Positions 8,801-15,648 of a DNA stretch of 64,000 bases are shown piece by piece. The position numbers and the translations under genes were made by a program. The DNA lies in the NCBI GenBank assembly GCA_016934825.1, contig JAFGSB010000150.1, positions 1 through 64,000 of the forward strand, given 5' to 3'. Every line of letters starts with the position of its first letter. Position 1 is the stretch's first letter. The stretch comes from Candidatus Zhuqueibacterota bacterium. Its GTDB lineage: Bacteria > Zhuqueibacterota > Zhuqueibacteria > Residuimicrobiales > Krinioviventaceae. The notes under the pieces were generated by a model. It was not told where the DNA came from and ran no database searches. It saw only the letters and a list, made by a program, of their open reading frames with translations.

Positions 8801-10033
8801 AAAAGCGAGCACCGCAATTTCTCCTTCCGCGTTCAGAACGACGCTGGTATCGGACAAGCCGGACAGGGAAACAAAATTCGCCCAGCCCAGCGGGAATTTT
8901 TCCCCGGTTTTGGATGAGCTGTATACCCCTTCGGCAAGATGGATTGTTAACGGGTTGAGCGTATCGGCCAGTATTTTGGTCAACGCCGACGACATGGTGC
9001 GCAAAGGGTCAAGCTCGGAGAGACCGCTGTTTGTGTCGTCGCCGACTGGGCTCACATACAGATCGGCGGAAACCTGCGGTACTTTGGCCGAAAGTATATC
9101 AAAAGTATATTTATTGGGAGGGAAAGCATGATAATCCGTTGGACTTTTAACTGTGAACGTATCCGCCACAATTTTAATGGGTTGAAGTACCTCTGCATAA
9201 AGATCCAGTCCAAAAATGCCGGTATTATGGTAAATATTGCAGCGCCTGTCGGCATCAAAATCCGCAATTGAATCATAAAAATAAATGCCGCCGCCAAATA
9301 ATATTGCTGTATTGTTGCAAATAGTTGTGTTTATAAATTGGGGATTACTTTGTTCACAGTAAATCCCACCTCCATAGAGTGCGGTATTACCGGTAATAAT
9401 CACATCTGTCAATTGTAGGGTACTACTCTCTCCGCAGCAAATACCGCCCCCTTGCAGGCCTGAGGTATTACCGGTTATAATGACATCAGTCATTCGAAGA
9501 TTAGAATCGTCGCCACAATTTATCCCGCCGCCCACCCAGCCGGCCTTGTTATCACTTATTGTAACAGCCTCCAATTTAGAACTGGAATTATTAAAGTCAA
9601 TTCCACCGCCATCTGCGGCAAGATTCCCCGTGATAATTAAATTCATAAGAACCGGTGAAGAGTTGTAACAAGATATACCCCCTCCATCCCCTGCCGAGCC
9701 ATTTGTGATGGTAAAACCGGTTAACACTGCCGTAGAATCTTCTCCGCTTTCAAATGTAACCACACTGGCGCTGCTGTCGCCGTCTATGATCGTTTGTGAG
9801 ATATAGGACGTTTCGCCGGTCGTCAGGAACAAACTGGCTAGGACAATATTTTTACCATTAAAATTAATGTTTTCCACATAGGTGTCGGGCTGAACCAATA
9901 CCGTATCTCCGGCAGCAGCTGAATCAATAGCAGTCTGGATTGTAGGTCTGTCCGCCGGCACGTTTATGATTGTTGCCTGAACATTTGCTATAATGAGAAA
10001 AATAACGACCAACAGGATTGTAATTTTTTTCAT
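5879..10033 (-). CDS. Giant secreted right-handed parallel beta-helix protein with C-terminal sorting domain
   Basis: A 1384-residue exported protein. A signal peptide covers residues 1-20 (ending NVQA). Residues about 22-320 are pectate-lyase-type beta-helix rungs built on GGGI-x-C-x-NSSP, with an N-rich turn about every 22 residues. A DUF1565-like segment (LYVSPVGDDTNSG) starts near residue 322 and is followed by more rungs. Two QGG-type segments with DIGAYESE and DLGANESR (about 880 and 1285) resemble the 'choice-of-anchor' ends of polymorphic outer-membrane-type repeats. Residues about 1300-1384 are the sorting domain: NYPNPFNPVTTIKYSLP, then YNILGEHV, ending TRKMLLLK. It is probably on the surface or released by type IX-like secretion. 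Beta-helix proteins of this kind are often carbohydrate lyases or adhesins; no catalytic residues could be assigned. Confidence 0.9.
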   Translation of the reverse strand: MKKITILLVVIFLIIANVQATIINVPADRPTIQTAIDSAAAGDTVLVQPDTYVENINFNGKNIVLASLFLTTGETSYISQTIIDGDSSASVVTFESGEDSTAVLTGFTITNGSAGDGGGISCYNSSPVLMNLIITGNLAADGGGIDFNNSSSKLEAVTISDNKAGWVGGGINCGDDSNLRMTDVIITGNTSGLQGGGICCGESSTLQLTDVIITGNTALYGGGIYCEQSNPQFINTTICNNTAILFGGGIYFYDSIADFDADRRCNIYHNTGIFGLDLYAEVLQPIKIVADTFTVKSPTDYHAFPPNKYTFDILSAKVPQVSADLYVSPVGDDTNSGLSELDPLRTMSSALTKILADTLNPLTIHLAEGVYSSSKTGEKFPLGWANFVSLSGLSDTSVVLNAEGEIAVLAFLMDNDIIVENLTISGGQIGTACIGSKMDFKNVIIKENAATGEFEDVGGGFTCEYSRLNLENVKISNNTAAENGGGINSMESSLNLVNVTISDNTSPENGGGIYCKETELTCKNVTISANAATLNGGGLFSEETNLVGEKVTVTGNTAASRGGGMYNRYSDIDMDNCSFTANKALGDFGAAFAFYNEGDPDYADHAYSVKVKNSLFASNNTPGVCAGIYIGKAGGDMSIVNAVIDECELINNSALRNTGMRMTRVNHFDIRNSIFINNKAIQYAAGIEFASYSTGSVSNCLFSHNRGATEGGYYNSGAVSVWSGSNVNFINCTVTDNSAAYGSGLTVGGGGIATATNCIFWGNAFDQIAMDKWNEMGGTLTLNYCDVQGGKNHVNVIDELSVLNWSSGNQNADPLFVDTENNDYHLTDNSPCISAGIDSIRISNNWLIAPFTDIGGNSRPNPAGTIPDIGAYESEIGFAGSNIAAGEVSGFWQANRSPYLVNGEITIPDNQILSIEPGVRIEFTGQYKLNVQGRLLAVGTPEDSITFTAQNRETGWGGISFNQTPSSNDSSKIIYCKLLYGKAAGTWPNQNGGAIRAINFEKLIISHSLITQNSANGADATGGGIWLSNSSPVIKNNFITHNQAPGGGGIICWNSHPLILHNTIGHNHASDGVGGGLTIFNGSHPVLDGNIIANNVAPFGGGVNCYLSSPLMINNLIVDNQSAGGGGGVVCNSEPNAVLIHNTICNNSAADGGGGIICGGRACPVIINTIICGNTAGWNEQIDTWDETSMPCFYYCNIEGGQGKFPGENNMDNDPVFSTHEDSTFCLTHDSPCNGAGTDSVEVDGIWYYAPLTDLAGNPRPNPAGSHPDLGANESRWSSPTGIKETGGEQLPKHFALEQNYPNPFNPVTTIKYSLPRDSDVHLVIYNILGEHVKTLLNTTQSAGVKSVVWDGTNDLNVGVGPGLYLYRLRAETNVFTRKMLLLK

Positions 10034-10485
10034 TTCAATATCCTTTTTTTTAAAACAACTGTTTTATAAAGATTAATTATAAAGCCATATCGTATATTCC
10101 TCCGGAACAGGATTTATTTACTCATGCCGCAAATAATAAAAATAAAGTCTGATATACCGGATATACTGATTTTACGGTTGAATAGAATGATTCATTCTAT
10201 TTATTAAAAAAACAATTGATTATAAAATATTGAAATTTTTCTGGAGCAGTGTCAGAATACTTTTTCGATAGTATATCGATAGATGGGAAATGCCTGTCAC
10301 AGATGCCGGGTTATTCGTTTACTGTTTATCAATCTCATTTTGCAGGAGAATAATTAATTATAAAAACAAAAAATAAATATAAAAAATTCACGATAATTTT
10401 AAACTATTAATATCATCTCACCGGCGTCCGGTTAAACCGGGACACGAGTGATACCCACGTCCATTTATAGCCTTATCCTTAAAAT
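10034..10485. other. Intergenic region upstream of the beta-helix gene
   Basis: About 450 AT-rich bases with no supported gene. They should hold the beta-helix gene promoter near 10034-10100. The only clear structure is the CCGG-type palindrome at 10411-10453, near the stop of the next minus-strand gene. Confidence 0.5.
10411..10453. repeat. CCGG-type dispersed palindrome, copy 1
   Basis: An imperfect inverted repeat built on TATCA-CTC-ACCGG, CGTCCGGTTAAACCGGGACACG and GAGTGATA. The same design (ATCACCGG, GTCCG, short TA-rich loop, CGGAC, CCGGTGAT) recurs at 18136-18168, 25468-25486 and 57166-57205. Confidence 0.6.
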
Positions 10486-11763
10486 CTAATTTAAATCCCA
10501 GAAAAGGGCTTTATCGGCGGGACGGCTCCGCAGGATACGTTGTTCCAGTTTATTCAGTTTTTTCTCAACATCCCGGATTAAATTACGGTTATCCACTTCA
10601 ATATCGATCCCCACTCCACCGCAGCTCGGCATCCACAGTTTATAAATCTCGTAACTGTCTTCCAGTTCACGCCGGTGTTCGAATTTTTCGATACGTGAAA
10701 TCCCGGGCAGGTTAGGTTTTACCTCAGTCTTTTCTATAAAATAATCATTTAACAAATAATCCAAATTCACTGTCTTGTCGACATTATTGTATTTCATGAT
10801 TTTTGCCAGGGCGACAAAGCGGAATAGCGCTTCCAGTTTATAAAAAACCGGTTCCTTTTCGGCAATATCATAGAAATGTGTGGTAAAGCTGTTTGAAAAT
10901 TTTTCTGCATAGGGATCGGTCTGACCGGTCCCCACAATCCGGTTTCCCGATGAATGCAGATACTGTGCTTCCGTAAGCACCGTAACCGGACTTTGCTCAA
11001 TATTGACCATATTATCATTATGGGTGTATTTGTTCTCTCCGGGGAAAAACCAGAACCGGTTCATGGAAGTTACTGAAAAAGATACGGATTTACCCCCTGT
11101 TATCGCTTTTTCCATATCCTTTTTTGTCAACTCCAACAGGCTGGTAAAGCCGTCGATGCCCGGGTCGACAGAGCCGTCGGCAAGTCTTTTTAATAAATAA
11201 TCGGCCGATACCATGACATCTCCAAAACGGGTGTTAAACGGAATACCCATAATCCTGACTGTTTGCGGTTGCCGGCAGATCGAATGCCATTGCTCGATAG
11301 CCTGATCTATTTCCTCTACCGGAGTATCGTTCATCAGGGTTTGTGTTTTGGTGTTTAATTCATTGATTACACTTGCATCCGGATCAATGGAACAGCCGGG
11401 ATTGGAATAGTAATAGGTGTCTCCTTTCAGGTCCGCGTATTTCATCCATGCATTTCGTAATGCGACGACAAAATCCTCAGTATATAAAGACGGCAAACAC
11501 GGATCAACTCTGCCGAACAATATCAATTCATTGTTTTTATTGTCGAGCATATAACCGTCAATGGCGGTTAAACCGCAAAACTTGGATAGCAATTTCATTT
11601 GTTCCGAATCATCCCCTTCTGCGAGTTGCTTTTGCAACTCGTTAACAGAAAAAGCGCGCTGAGTTATCAGCTCCGTTGTGGTAAGCGGGTAAGTAGTCGT
11701 ATAAAGAAAAAGTAATTGAGAATTTAACAGCATAAACAACAATTTATACCATTTTAATCTCAT
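10486..11763 (-). CDS. Exported protein of unknown function, weakly DUF1598-like
   Basis: An exported protein of about 425 residues that I do not firmly recognise. The start is placed at the ATG at 11763 because GGGGAG lies 6 bases before it and a basic-hydrophobic signal segment (MRLKWYKLLFMLLNSQLLFL) begins there. An in-frame ATG 54 bases upstream has no ribosome site and would read through a hairpin. The segment GDVMVSADYLLKRLADG near residue 180 resembles the 'ADYxMKR' core of DUF1598 proteins of planctomycetes, and ELILFGRVDPCLP, placed earlier, also fits that group. The C-terminal third is charged and rich in Leu and Lys (VEKKLNKLEQRIL), possibly a short coiled coil. It is downstream of a lipoprotein gene on the same strand. 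Function unknown. Confidence 0.6.
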   Translation of the reverse strand: MRLKWYKLLFMLLNSQLLFLYTTTYPLTTTELITQRAFSVNELQKQLAEGDDSEQMKLLSKFCGLTAIDGYMLDNKNNELILFGRVDPCLPSLYTEDFVVALRNAWMKYADLKGDTYYYSNPGCSIDPDASVINELNTKTQTLMNDTPVEEIDQAIEQWHSICRQPQTVRIMGIPFNTRFGDVMVSADYLLKRLADGSVDPGIDGFTSLLELTKKDMEKAITGGKSVSFSVTSMNRFWFFPGENKYTHNDNMVNIEQSPVTVLTEAQYLHSSGNRIVGTGQTDPYAEKFSNSFTTHFYDIAEKEPVFYKLEALFRFVALAKIMKYNNVDKTVNLDYLLNDYFIEKTEVKPNLPGISRIEKFEHRRELEDSYEIYKLWMPSCGGVGIDIEVDNRNLIRDVEKKLNKLEQRILRSRPADKALFWDLN

Positions 11764-11788
11764 TTTGAACTCCCCTGTTATAAGGTAG

Positions 11789-11810
11789 ATCCCCGGACTG
11801 AACCGGGGAT
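11789..11810 (-). other. Intercistronic hairpin between lipoprotein gene and exported-protein gene
   Basis: A perfect 8-bp stem (ATCCCCGG at 11789-11796 against 11803-11810) with a 6-base loop. It sits 26 bases upstream of the chosen start at 11763 and after the lipoprotein stop at 11831. There is no T tract, so an mRNA-processing or attenuation role is more likely than full termination. Confidence 0.4.
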
Positions 11811-11830
11811 TCGTCATTATTTACCTGATA

Positions 11831-12490
11831 TTAATTTTTCAGACCTTCCAGTTTTTTCAGGTCCAGTTTATCCAGAGCATTCTTGATATCATCCATTTTA
11901 ACATTGGACCCGTTCACTTCAACAACAAACCTTTCGGCGACAAAGAGATTTATTTCTCCCCACTGGGATTCAGTATCGTATTTTTCGTAACCTTTATAAC
12001 CTTTAAAAGTCATGGTTTTCTCGTACCCGGAATCGGTTTCACGATCAAAATCGGCCATCATCCAGCCGAATTGGGCCATCATTACCATCTTTTTCATACT
12101 GGCCATATCCATAATTTTTATATTCACACTCCGGCCTTCATTTTCGTAATCAGCTTCAGCTTCAGATACGTTGATACCGAACGCGGATGTTTTTTCTCCG
12201 GTCGCGGATGTTTGATTCAAATCATCCAGTTTATCCGGAAGCAGGGCTTTTAATTCGCGAAAATCCACCGGTTCTATTTTACTGTCGCCGCCCAGCGCCT
12301 CACCCATCTCTTTCATCGCTTCGGCCATACTCTCCACGCCTTCGCCCATGTTTTCGGCCATCTTTTTACCGGCCTCTCCCATTTTTTCAGACGCTTTTTC
12401 CAGTTTTTCCTGATCGGAACTCTTGCCGCAGCCTGAAATGAAAACAAAAAATAACAGGGCCAAAGCAACATAGAAAAATTTTCGATACAT
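11831..12490 (-). CDS. Lipoprotein with Met/Glu-rich helical N-terminus
   Basis: A 219-residue lipoprotein. Residues 1-21 form a signal peptide ending in the lipobox FISGC, with the lipidated cysteine at 21. Residues about 25-70 are a low-complexity amphipathic helix with repeated K/E-x-M-x-E units (EKMGEAGKKMAENMGEG), probably a coiled coil or spacer. Residues about 75-219 form a compact domain beginning FRELKALLPDKLDDL, with an acidic strand-rich middle and a helical end (DIKNALDKLDLKKLEGL). It is divergent from the sigma-factor operon at 12679 and upstream of the weakly DUF1598-like gene. Similar lipoproteins occur in Bacteroidota without known function. Confidence 0.75.
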   Translation of the reverse strand: MYRKFFYVALALLFFVFISGCGKSSDQEKLEKASEKMGEAGKKMAENMGEGVESMAEAMKEMGEALGGDSKIEPVDFRELKALLPDKLDDLNQTSATGEKTSAFGINVSEAEADYENEGRSVNIKIMDMASMKKMVMMAQFGWMMADFDRETDSGYEKTMTFKGYKGYEKYDTESQWGEINLFVAERFVVEVNGSNVKMDDIKNALDKLDLKKLEGLKN

Positions 12491-12580
12491 TTTTACCTCC
12501 TGATTGACAATATTTAAGAATTTTAAATATTATATAAAACAATAGCAAGTAAAAATTAATTCAAATTTTCTAAAAAATAA

Positions 12581-12609
12581 TTGACACTACCCGACTTTTT
12601 TTCTATTTT
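12581..12609 (+). promoter_or_regulatory. Sigma-70-like promoter for the sigma-factor operon
   Basis: TTGACA at 12581-12586, a 17-base spacer, and TATTTT at 12604-12609. The expected transcript start is about 12616, giving a leader of about 60 bases before the ECF sigma gene. The -35 box is perfect. Confidence 0.6.
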
Positions 12610-12678
12610 ATTTGAATAAATTGAGTTGTTGGGTGTAATTTAAGTGAATCATGAACCCGAACAACTCTATGAGATGTT

Positions 12679-13299
12679 ATGGAGCTTATTTTGGATACAG
12701 TAGAATCTGTCATCAAGCCGGAAGTTCCTGTCGGCGCTTTTACAATCGATAACGACCAGAATGCGATTCTAAGCTGTCAGAAAGGAAACAAACAGGCATA
12801 CGGCTTTTTGGTTCGAAAATATATGAAAAGGGCCTATTATACTGCACTGGGACTGGTGGGATCACATGAAAATGCCGTTGATCTTTCCCAGGATGCATTT
12901 ATCAGGGCGTATCGCGCCATTAAAAAATTTGATGCCGAAAAAAACTTTTTTACCTGGTACTACCGGATATTACGCAACCTGTGTTTCAACTTTTTACGCG
13001 ACCGCGCCCGTCATGCCCGTTCTTTTTCCGAAGTGGGTGAAAAAAATATTAATGTATTAACCGACGAATCACAAAATACTTCCGTTCAGGTTGAACGAAA
13101 CGAACTTCGAAGAGCGGTCTGGGACGCTCTTGCAACAATTAAAAAGCATGACCGGGAAATAATTATTCTAAAAGATATTCAGAACTTTTCATATAAAGAA
13201 ATTGCGGAAATTTTAGACTGCCCTATTGGCACTGTTATGTCCAGGTTATACAATGCAAGAAAGGCATTAAAGGCCAAACTTGAAAGGTTTTACGCATGA
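12679..13299 (+). CDS. RNA polymerase ECF sigma factor
   Basis: A 206-residue sigma-70-family regulator of the extracytoplasmic function group, directing RNA polymerase to a regulon. Region 2 (about residues 45-110) has the -10-binding pattern AVDLSQDAFIRAYRAIKKFD and TWYYRILRNLCFNFLR. Region 4 (about 145-200) has HDREIIILKDIQNFSYKEIA followed by the CPIGTVMSRLYNARK recognition helix. The first 25 residues are a short extra N-terminal tail. Its stop overlaps the next start in the ATGA arrangement, so it is translationally coupled to the membrane protein that follows, as expected for a sigma/anti-sigma pair. Confidence 0.95.
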   Translation: MELILDTVESVIKPEVPVGAFTIDNDQNAILSCQKGNKQAYGFLVRKYMKRAYYTALGLVGSHENAVDLSQDAFIRAYRAIKKFDAEKNFFTWYYRILRNLCFNFLRDRARHARSFSEVGEKNINVLTDESQNTSVQVERNELRRAVWDALATIKKHDREIIILKDIQNFSYKEIAEILDCPIGTVMSRLYNARKALKAKLERFYA

Positions 13300-13757
13300 G
13301 CACTGTGAAAAGAGATCAGGATCGGTTTAAAATATTATTGATGGGGGCTGTGGACGGCGAGTTAACCGCCGAAGAACGTAAAGAATTTGAATTGTTATTA
13401 GCTGAAAATCCGGAATATAAAAAAGAATATCAGGAATATAAAAATTTAAAGGAGGCAACGAAAGAAATGAAATTTAAAAATCCTCCGGCAGAACTATGGG
13501 ATTCTTACTGGCTTAGTGTTTATAATCGTATTGAACGCGGTCTTGGATGGATATTACTATCCATTGGCTGTATCATATTGTTAACATTTGCGGGATTCCA
13601 TTTTTTCAAAACTTTGATTTTTGAGGCGGATTTGCCATTAATCATTAAAATCAGTATTTTTAGTGTGATCGCCGGTTTAGCAATATTGCTTGTTTCAATT
13701 GTCCGGGAAAGATTATTTACATATAAATCGGATCCTTATAAGGAGATAAAAAGATGA
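13296..13757 (+). CDS. Putative membrane anti-sigma factor
   Basis: A 153-residue inner-membrane protein coupled by a 4-base overlap to the ECF sigma gene. Residues about 10-45 (LLMGAVDGELTAEERKEFE) match the helical start of anti-sigma proteins that count 'D-G-E-L' residues, but the zinc-binding His-x3-Cys-x2-Cys of zf-HC2 proteins is absent. Residues about 83-107 and 118-140 are two membrane helices, followed by a short basic tail. The role as anti-sigma factor is inferred from order and design. The short segment between the helices leaves little room for a periplasmic sensor domain. Confidence 0.7.
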   Translation: MSTVKRDQDRFKILLMGAVDGELTAEERKEFELLLAENPEYKKEYQEYKNLKEATKEMKFKNPPAELWDSYWLSVYNRIERGLGWILLSIGCIILLTFAGFHFFKTLIFEADLPLIIKISIFSVIAGLAILLVSIVRERLFTYKSDPYKEIKR

Positions 13758-14068
13758 TCATCGTAACCACGAGTACAATAACCGGAAAGAAAATCGTAAA
13801 GACATTAGGACTTGTACGGGGGAATACCATCCGGGCGCGAAATATCGGCAAAGACATTCTGGCAGGGCTCAAACAGATCGTTGGCGGCGAAATTGAAGGT
13901 TACACAAAATTAATGGCGGAAGCCCGTGAACAAGCAATTGACCGAATGATTGCCGATGCGGAAAAGCTTGGCGCCAACGCAATTGTTGAAATGCGGTTCA
14001 GCACCAGTGAGGTTATGAACAATGCTGCCGAAATACTGGCATACGGGACGGGTGTTGTTGTGGAATAA
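13754..14068 (+). CDS. YbjQ-like protein (heavy-metal-binding domain family, UPF0145)
   Basis: A 104-residue cytoplasmic protein of the YbjQ/UPF0145 family, which forms a pentameric alpha/beta ring of unknown role. VTTSTITGKKIVKTLGLVRG opens it, and the family core ARNIGKDILAGLKQIVGGE-type segment and GANAIVEMRFSTSEV follow. It overlaps the anti-sigma-like gene by 4 bases (ATGA), so the two are translated together. Inclusion in a sigma/anti-sigma operon suggests a stress-response setting, but this is inference. Confidence 0.9.
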   Translation: MIIVTTSTITGKKIVKTLGLVRGNTIRARNIGKDILAGLKQIVGGEIEGYTKLMAEAREQAIDRMIADAEKLGANAIVEMRFSTSEVMNNAAEILAYGTGVVVE

Positions 14069-14088
14069 AATTTTTCAGGAGCAACATA

Positions 14089-14298
14089 ATGAGGAACTTG
14101 AATTATATATGCCCAAAATGTAAAAATAATCAATGTGAAATTGGTGAAATCCGTACCACAGGCGGGGTATTGAGTAAAATATTTGACGTACAGAACAAAA
14201 AATTTACCTCCGTAACCTGCTCCCGCTGCAGATATACCGAGTTCTATAAAGCGGACAGCAGCACGCTTGGGAATATATTTGATTTTTTCACCAATTGA
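14089..14298 (+). CDS. Small zinc-ribbon protein (PF09855-like)
   Basis: A 69-residue protein with two CxxC knuckles, CPKC near residue 9 and CSRC near residue 45, forming a zinc ribbon. The segment EIRTTGGVLSKIFDVQNKKF between them is characteristic of the small 'nucleic-acid-binding zinc ribbon' family. AGGAGC lies about 8 bases before the ATG. It is 20 bases after the YbjQ-like gene and ends the sigma-factor operon, just before the terminator. Confidence 0.85.
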   Translation: MRNLNYICPKCKNNQCEIGEIRTTGGVLSKIFDVQNKKFTSVTCSRCRYTEFYKADSSTLGNIFDFFTN

Positions 14299-14323
14299 TC
14301 CTTGTATTGCAATACAACAAAAG

Positions 14324-14361
14324 AAAAAGCCCGGTTCGAAAAATTCGACACGGGCTTTTTT
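14324..14361. terminator. Bidirectional terminator between convergent operons
   Basis: Arms AAAAAGCCCG (14324-14333) and CGGGCTTTTT (14351-14360), with A and T tracts on both sides, between the plus-strand zinc-ribbon gene (stop 14298) and the minus-strand permease gene (stop 14379). Confidence 0.9.
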
Positions 14362-14378
14362 ATTAAAAAGATCAACCT

Positions 14379-15623
14379 TTATTCATATCTTAGCGCCTCA
14401 ACCGGGTCAACATTGGCGGCCTTGCGGGCCGGGAACACTCCCGCCGTTAATCCGATCAATGTTAAAATGATTACTGAAGTTAACACAACCGTATGGGACA
14501 ATATCGGCCGGCCAAGGTACTCCATTGCGCCGCTTCCGGCGGGGATCATCCAAACCATTTTTACGATTCCAACCGCTAGTAATATTCCAACCCCGCCGCC
14601 AATTATGGCAAGCAGCAGTGATTCAAATACAAACTGAAAAATAATATGACGCTTTTTCGCGCCGATTGCCCGTTTGATCCCGATCTCGTGGGTTCGCTCC
14701 TTGGCAACGACATACATAATATTTGCCACGCCGATCCCGGCAATTATCAGGGTCATGGCGCCAATAACACCCAGGAAAATATTAATTCCCATAAATACCC
14801 TGGCGGACACTTTTTCCATTTCAATCATGTCCCAGATACCTATCGCACGTTCATCCGTCGGATCAAATTTGTATTTTCTCCCCATTATCCTTCTGATCTC
14901 GGAGATAATATATTTGGTTTCTTCTATTCGGGCGGGTTTGATCAGTAATTCTCCAAGATATCGCCATCCATATATACTTTGAAATGTAGAAAACGGAATA
15001 ATCGCTCTCCGGTCATCCGGGCCGTTGTTCATGGCTGATTGCATTTTTTTAGGCATAATGCCGACAATCGTGAACGGGATACCGTCAATGGTAATCGTTT
15101 TGCCTATCGGGTCTTCTTCACCACACACTTCTTTGGCGACAACCCCACCAAGGAAAACCACGCGTCTCTTTTCCAGGTTATCCATCGCGTTTAAGAACCG
15201 GCCCCCTTCAGCCGGATACATCCGTCGTAAAAACTCAAAATCGGGATAAACTCCCTCCATATGTGTTGAGGCGCTTCTTTCGCCGTTCCTCAGCCGCACA
15301 CCTTTGTTCATTTGCGGGCTTACCGCAGCAATTTCCGGGATACTTTCAACCAATATACGCGCATCTTCCTCTATTAACCGGATCCGGCGGCCAATCGGCA
15401 TGCCCTGAAATTTTTTTGTCGTTTGTCCTTCATATAAGCGGATGACCCGGTCACCGGCGTTCAATAAACTCTGCTGCATCCGAAAAGATAATCCTTGCCC
15501 AAACGCCATCAGTAATATGACCGCGAGCGTCCCCCAGGTTATCGCCACAGTCGTCAAAAATGCGCGGGTTTTTTGTTTATTTATATCTTCCAAGAATTCT
15601 TTTAACAGCATTAACAGGTGCAT
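14379..15623 (-). CDS. MacB/FtsX-type ABC transporter permease (second of a pair)
   Basis: About 414 residues. A helix near residues 20-45 (AFLTTVAITWGTLAVILLMA) is followed by a periplasmic MacB_PCD domain (about 50-265) and an FtsX domain with three helices (about 280-410), ending FPARKAANVDPVEALRYE, the hallmark end of MacB permeases. The coupling-helix pattern KERTHEIGIKRAIGAKKRHI is present. The start is placed at 15623 because AAGGA lies 7 bases upstream; the ATG 6 bases earlier is too close to it. It is 25 bases after the first permease gene, with which it is clearly homologous, so the two probably pair. No ATPase domain is present. Likely substrates are lipids, lipoproteins, peptides or antibiotics. 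Confidence 0.9.
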   Translation of the reverse strand: MHLLMLLKEFLEDINKQKTRAFLTTVAITWGTLAVILLMAFGQGLSFRMQQSLLNAGDRVIRLYEGQTTKKFQGMPIGRRIRLIEEDARILVESIPEIAAVSPQMNKGVRLRNGERSASTHMEGVYPDFEFLRRMYPAEGGRFLNAMDNLEKRRVVFLGGVVAKEVCGEEDPIGKTITIDGIPFTIVGIMPKKMQSAMNNGPDDRRAIIPFSTFQSIYGWRYLGELLIKPARIEETKYIISEIRRIMGRKYKFDPTDERAIGIWDMIEMEKVSARVFMGINIFLGVIGAMTLIIAGIGVANIMYVVAKERTHEIGIKRAIGAKKRHIIFQFVFESLLLAIIGGGVGILLAVGIVKMVWMIPAGSGAMEYLGRPILSHTVVLTSVIILTLIGLTAGVFPARKAANVDPVEALRYE

Positions 15624-15648
15624 TAACATTTCCTTATGTAATTATATT

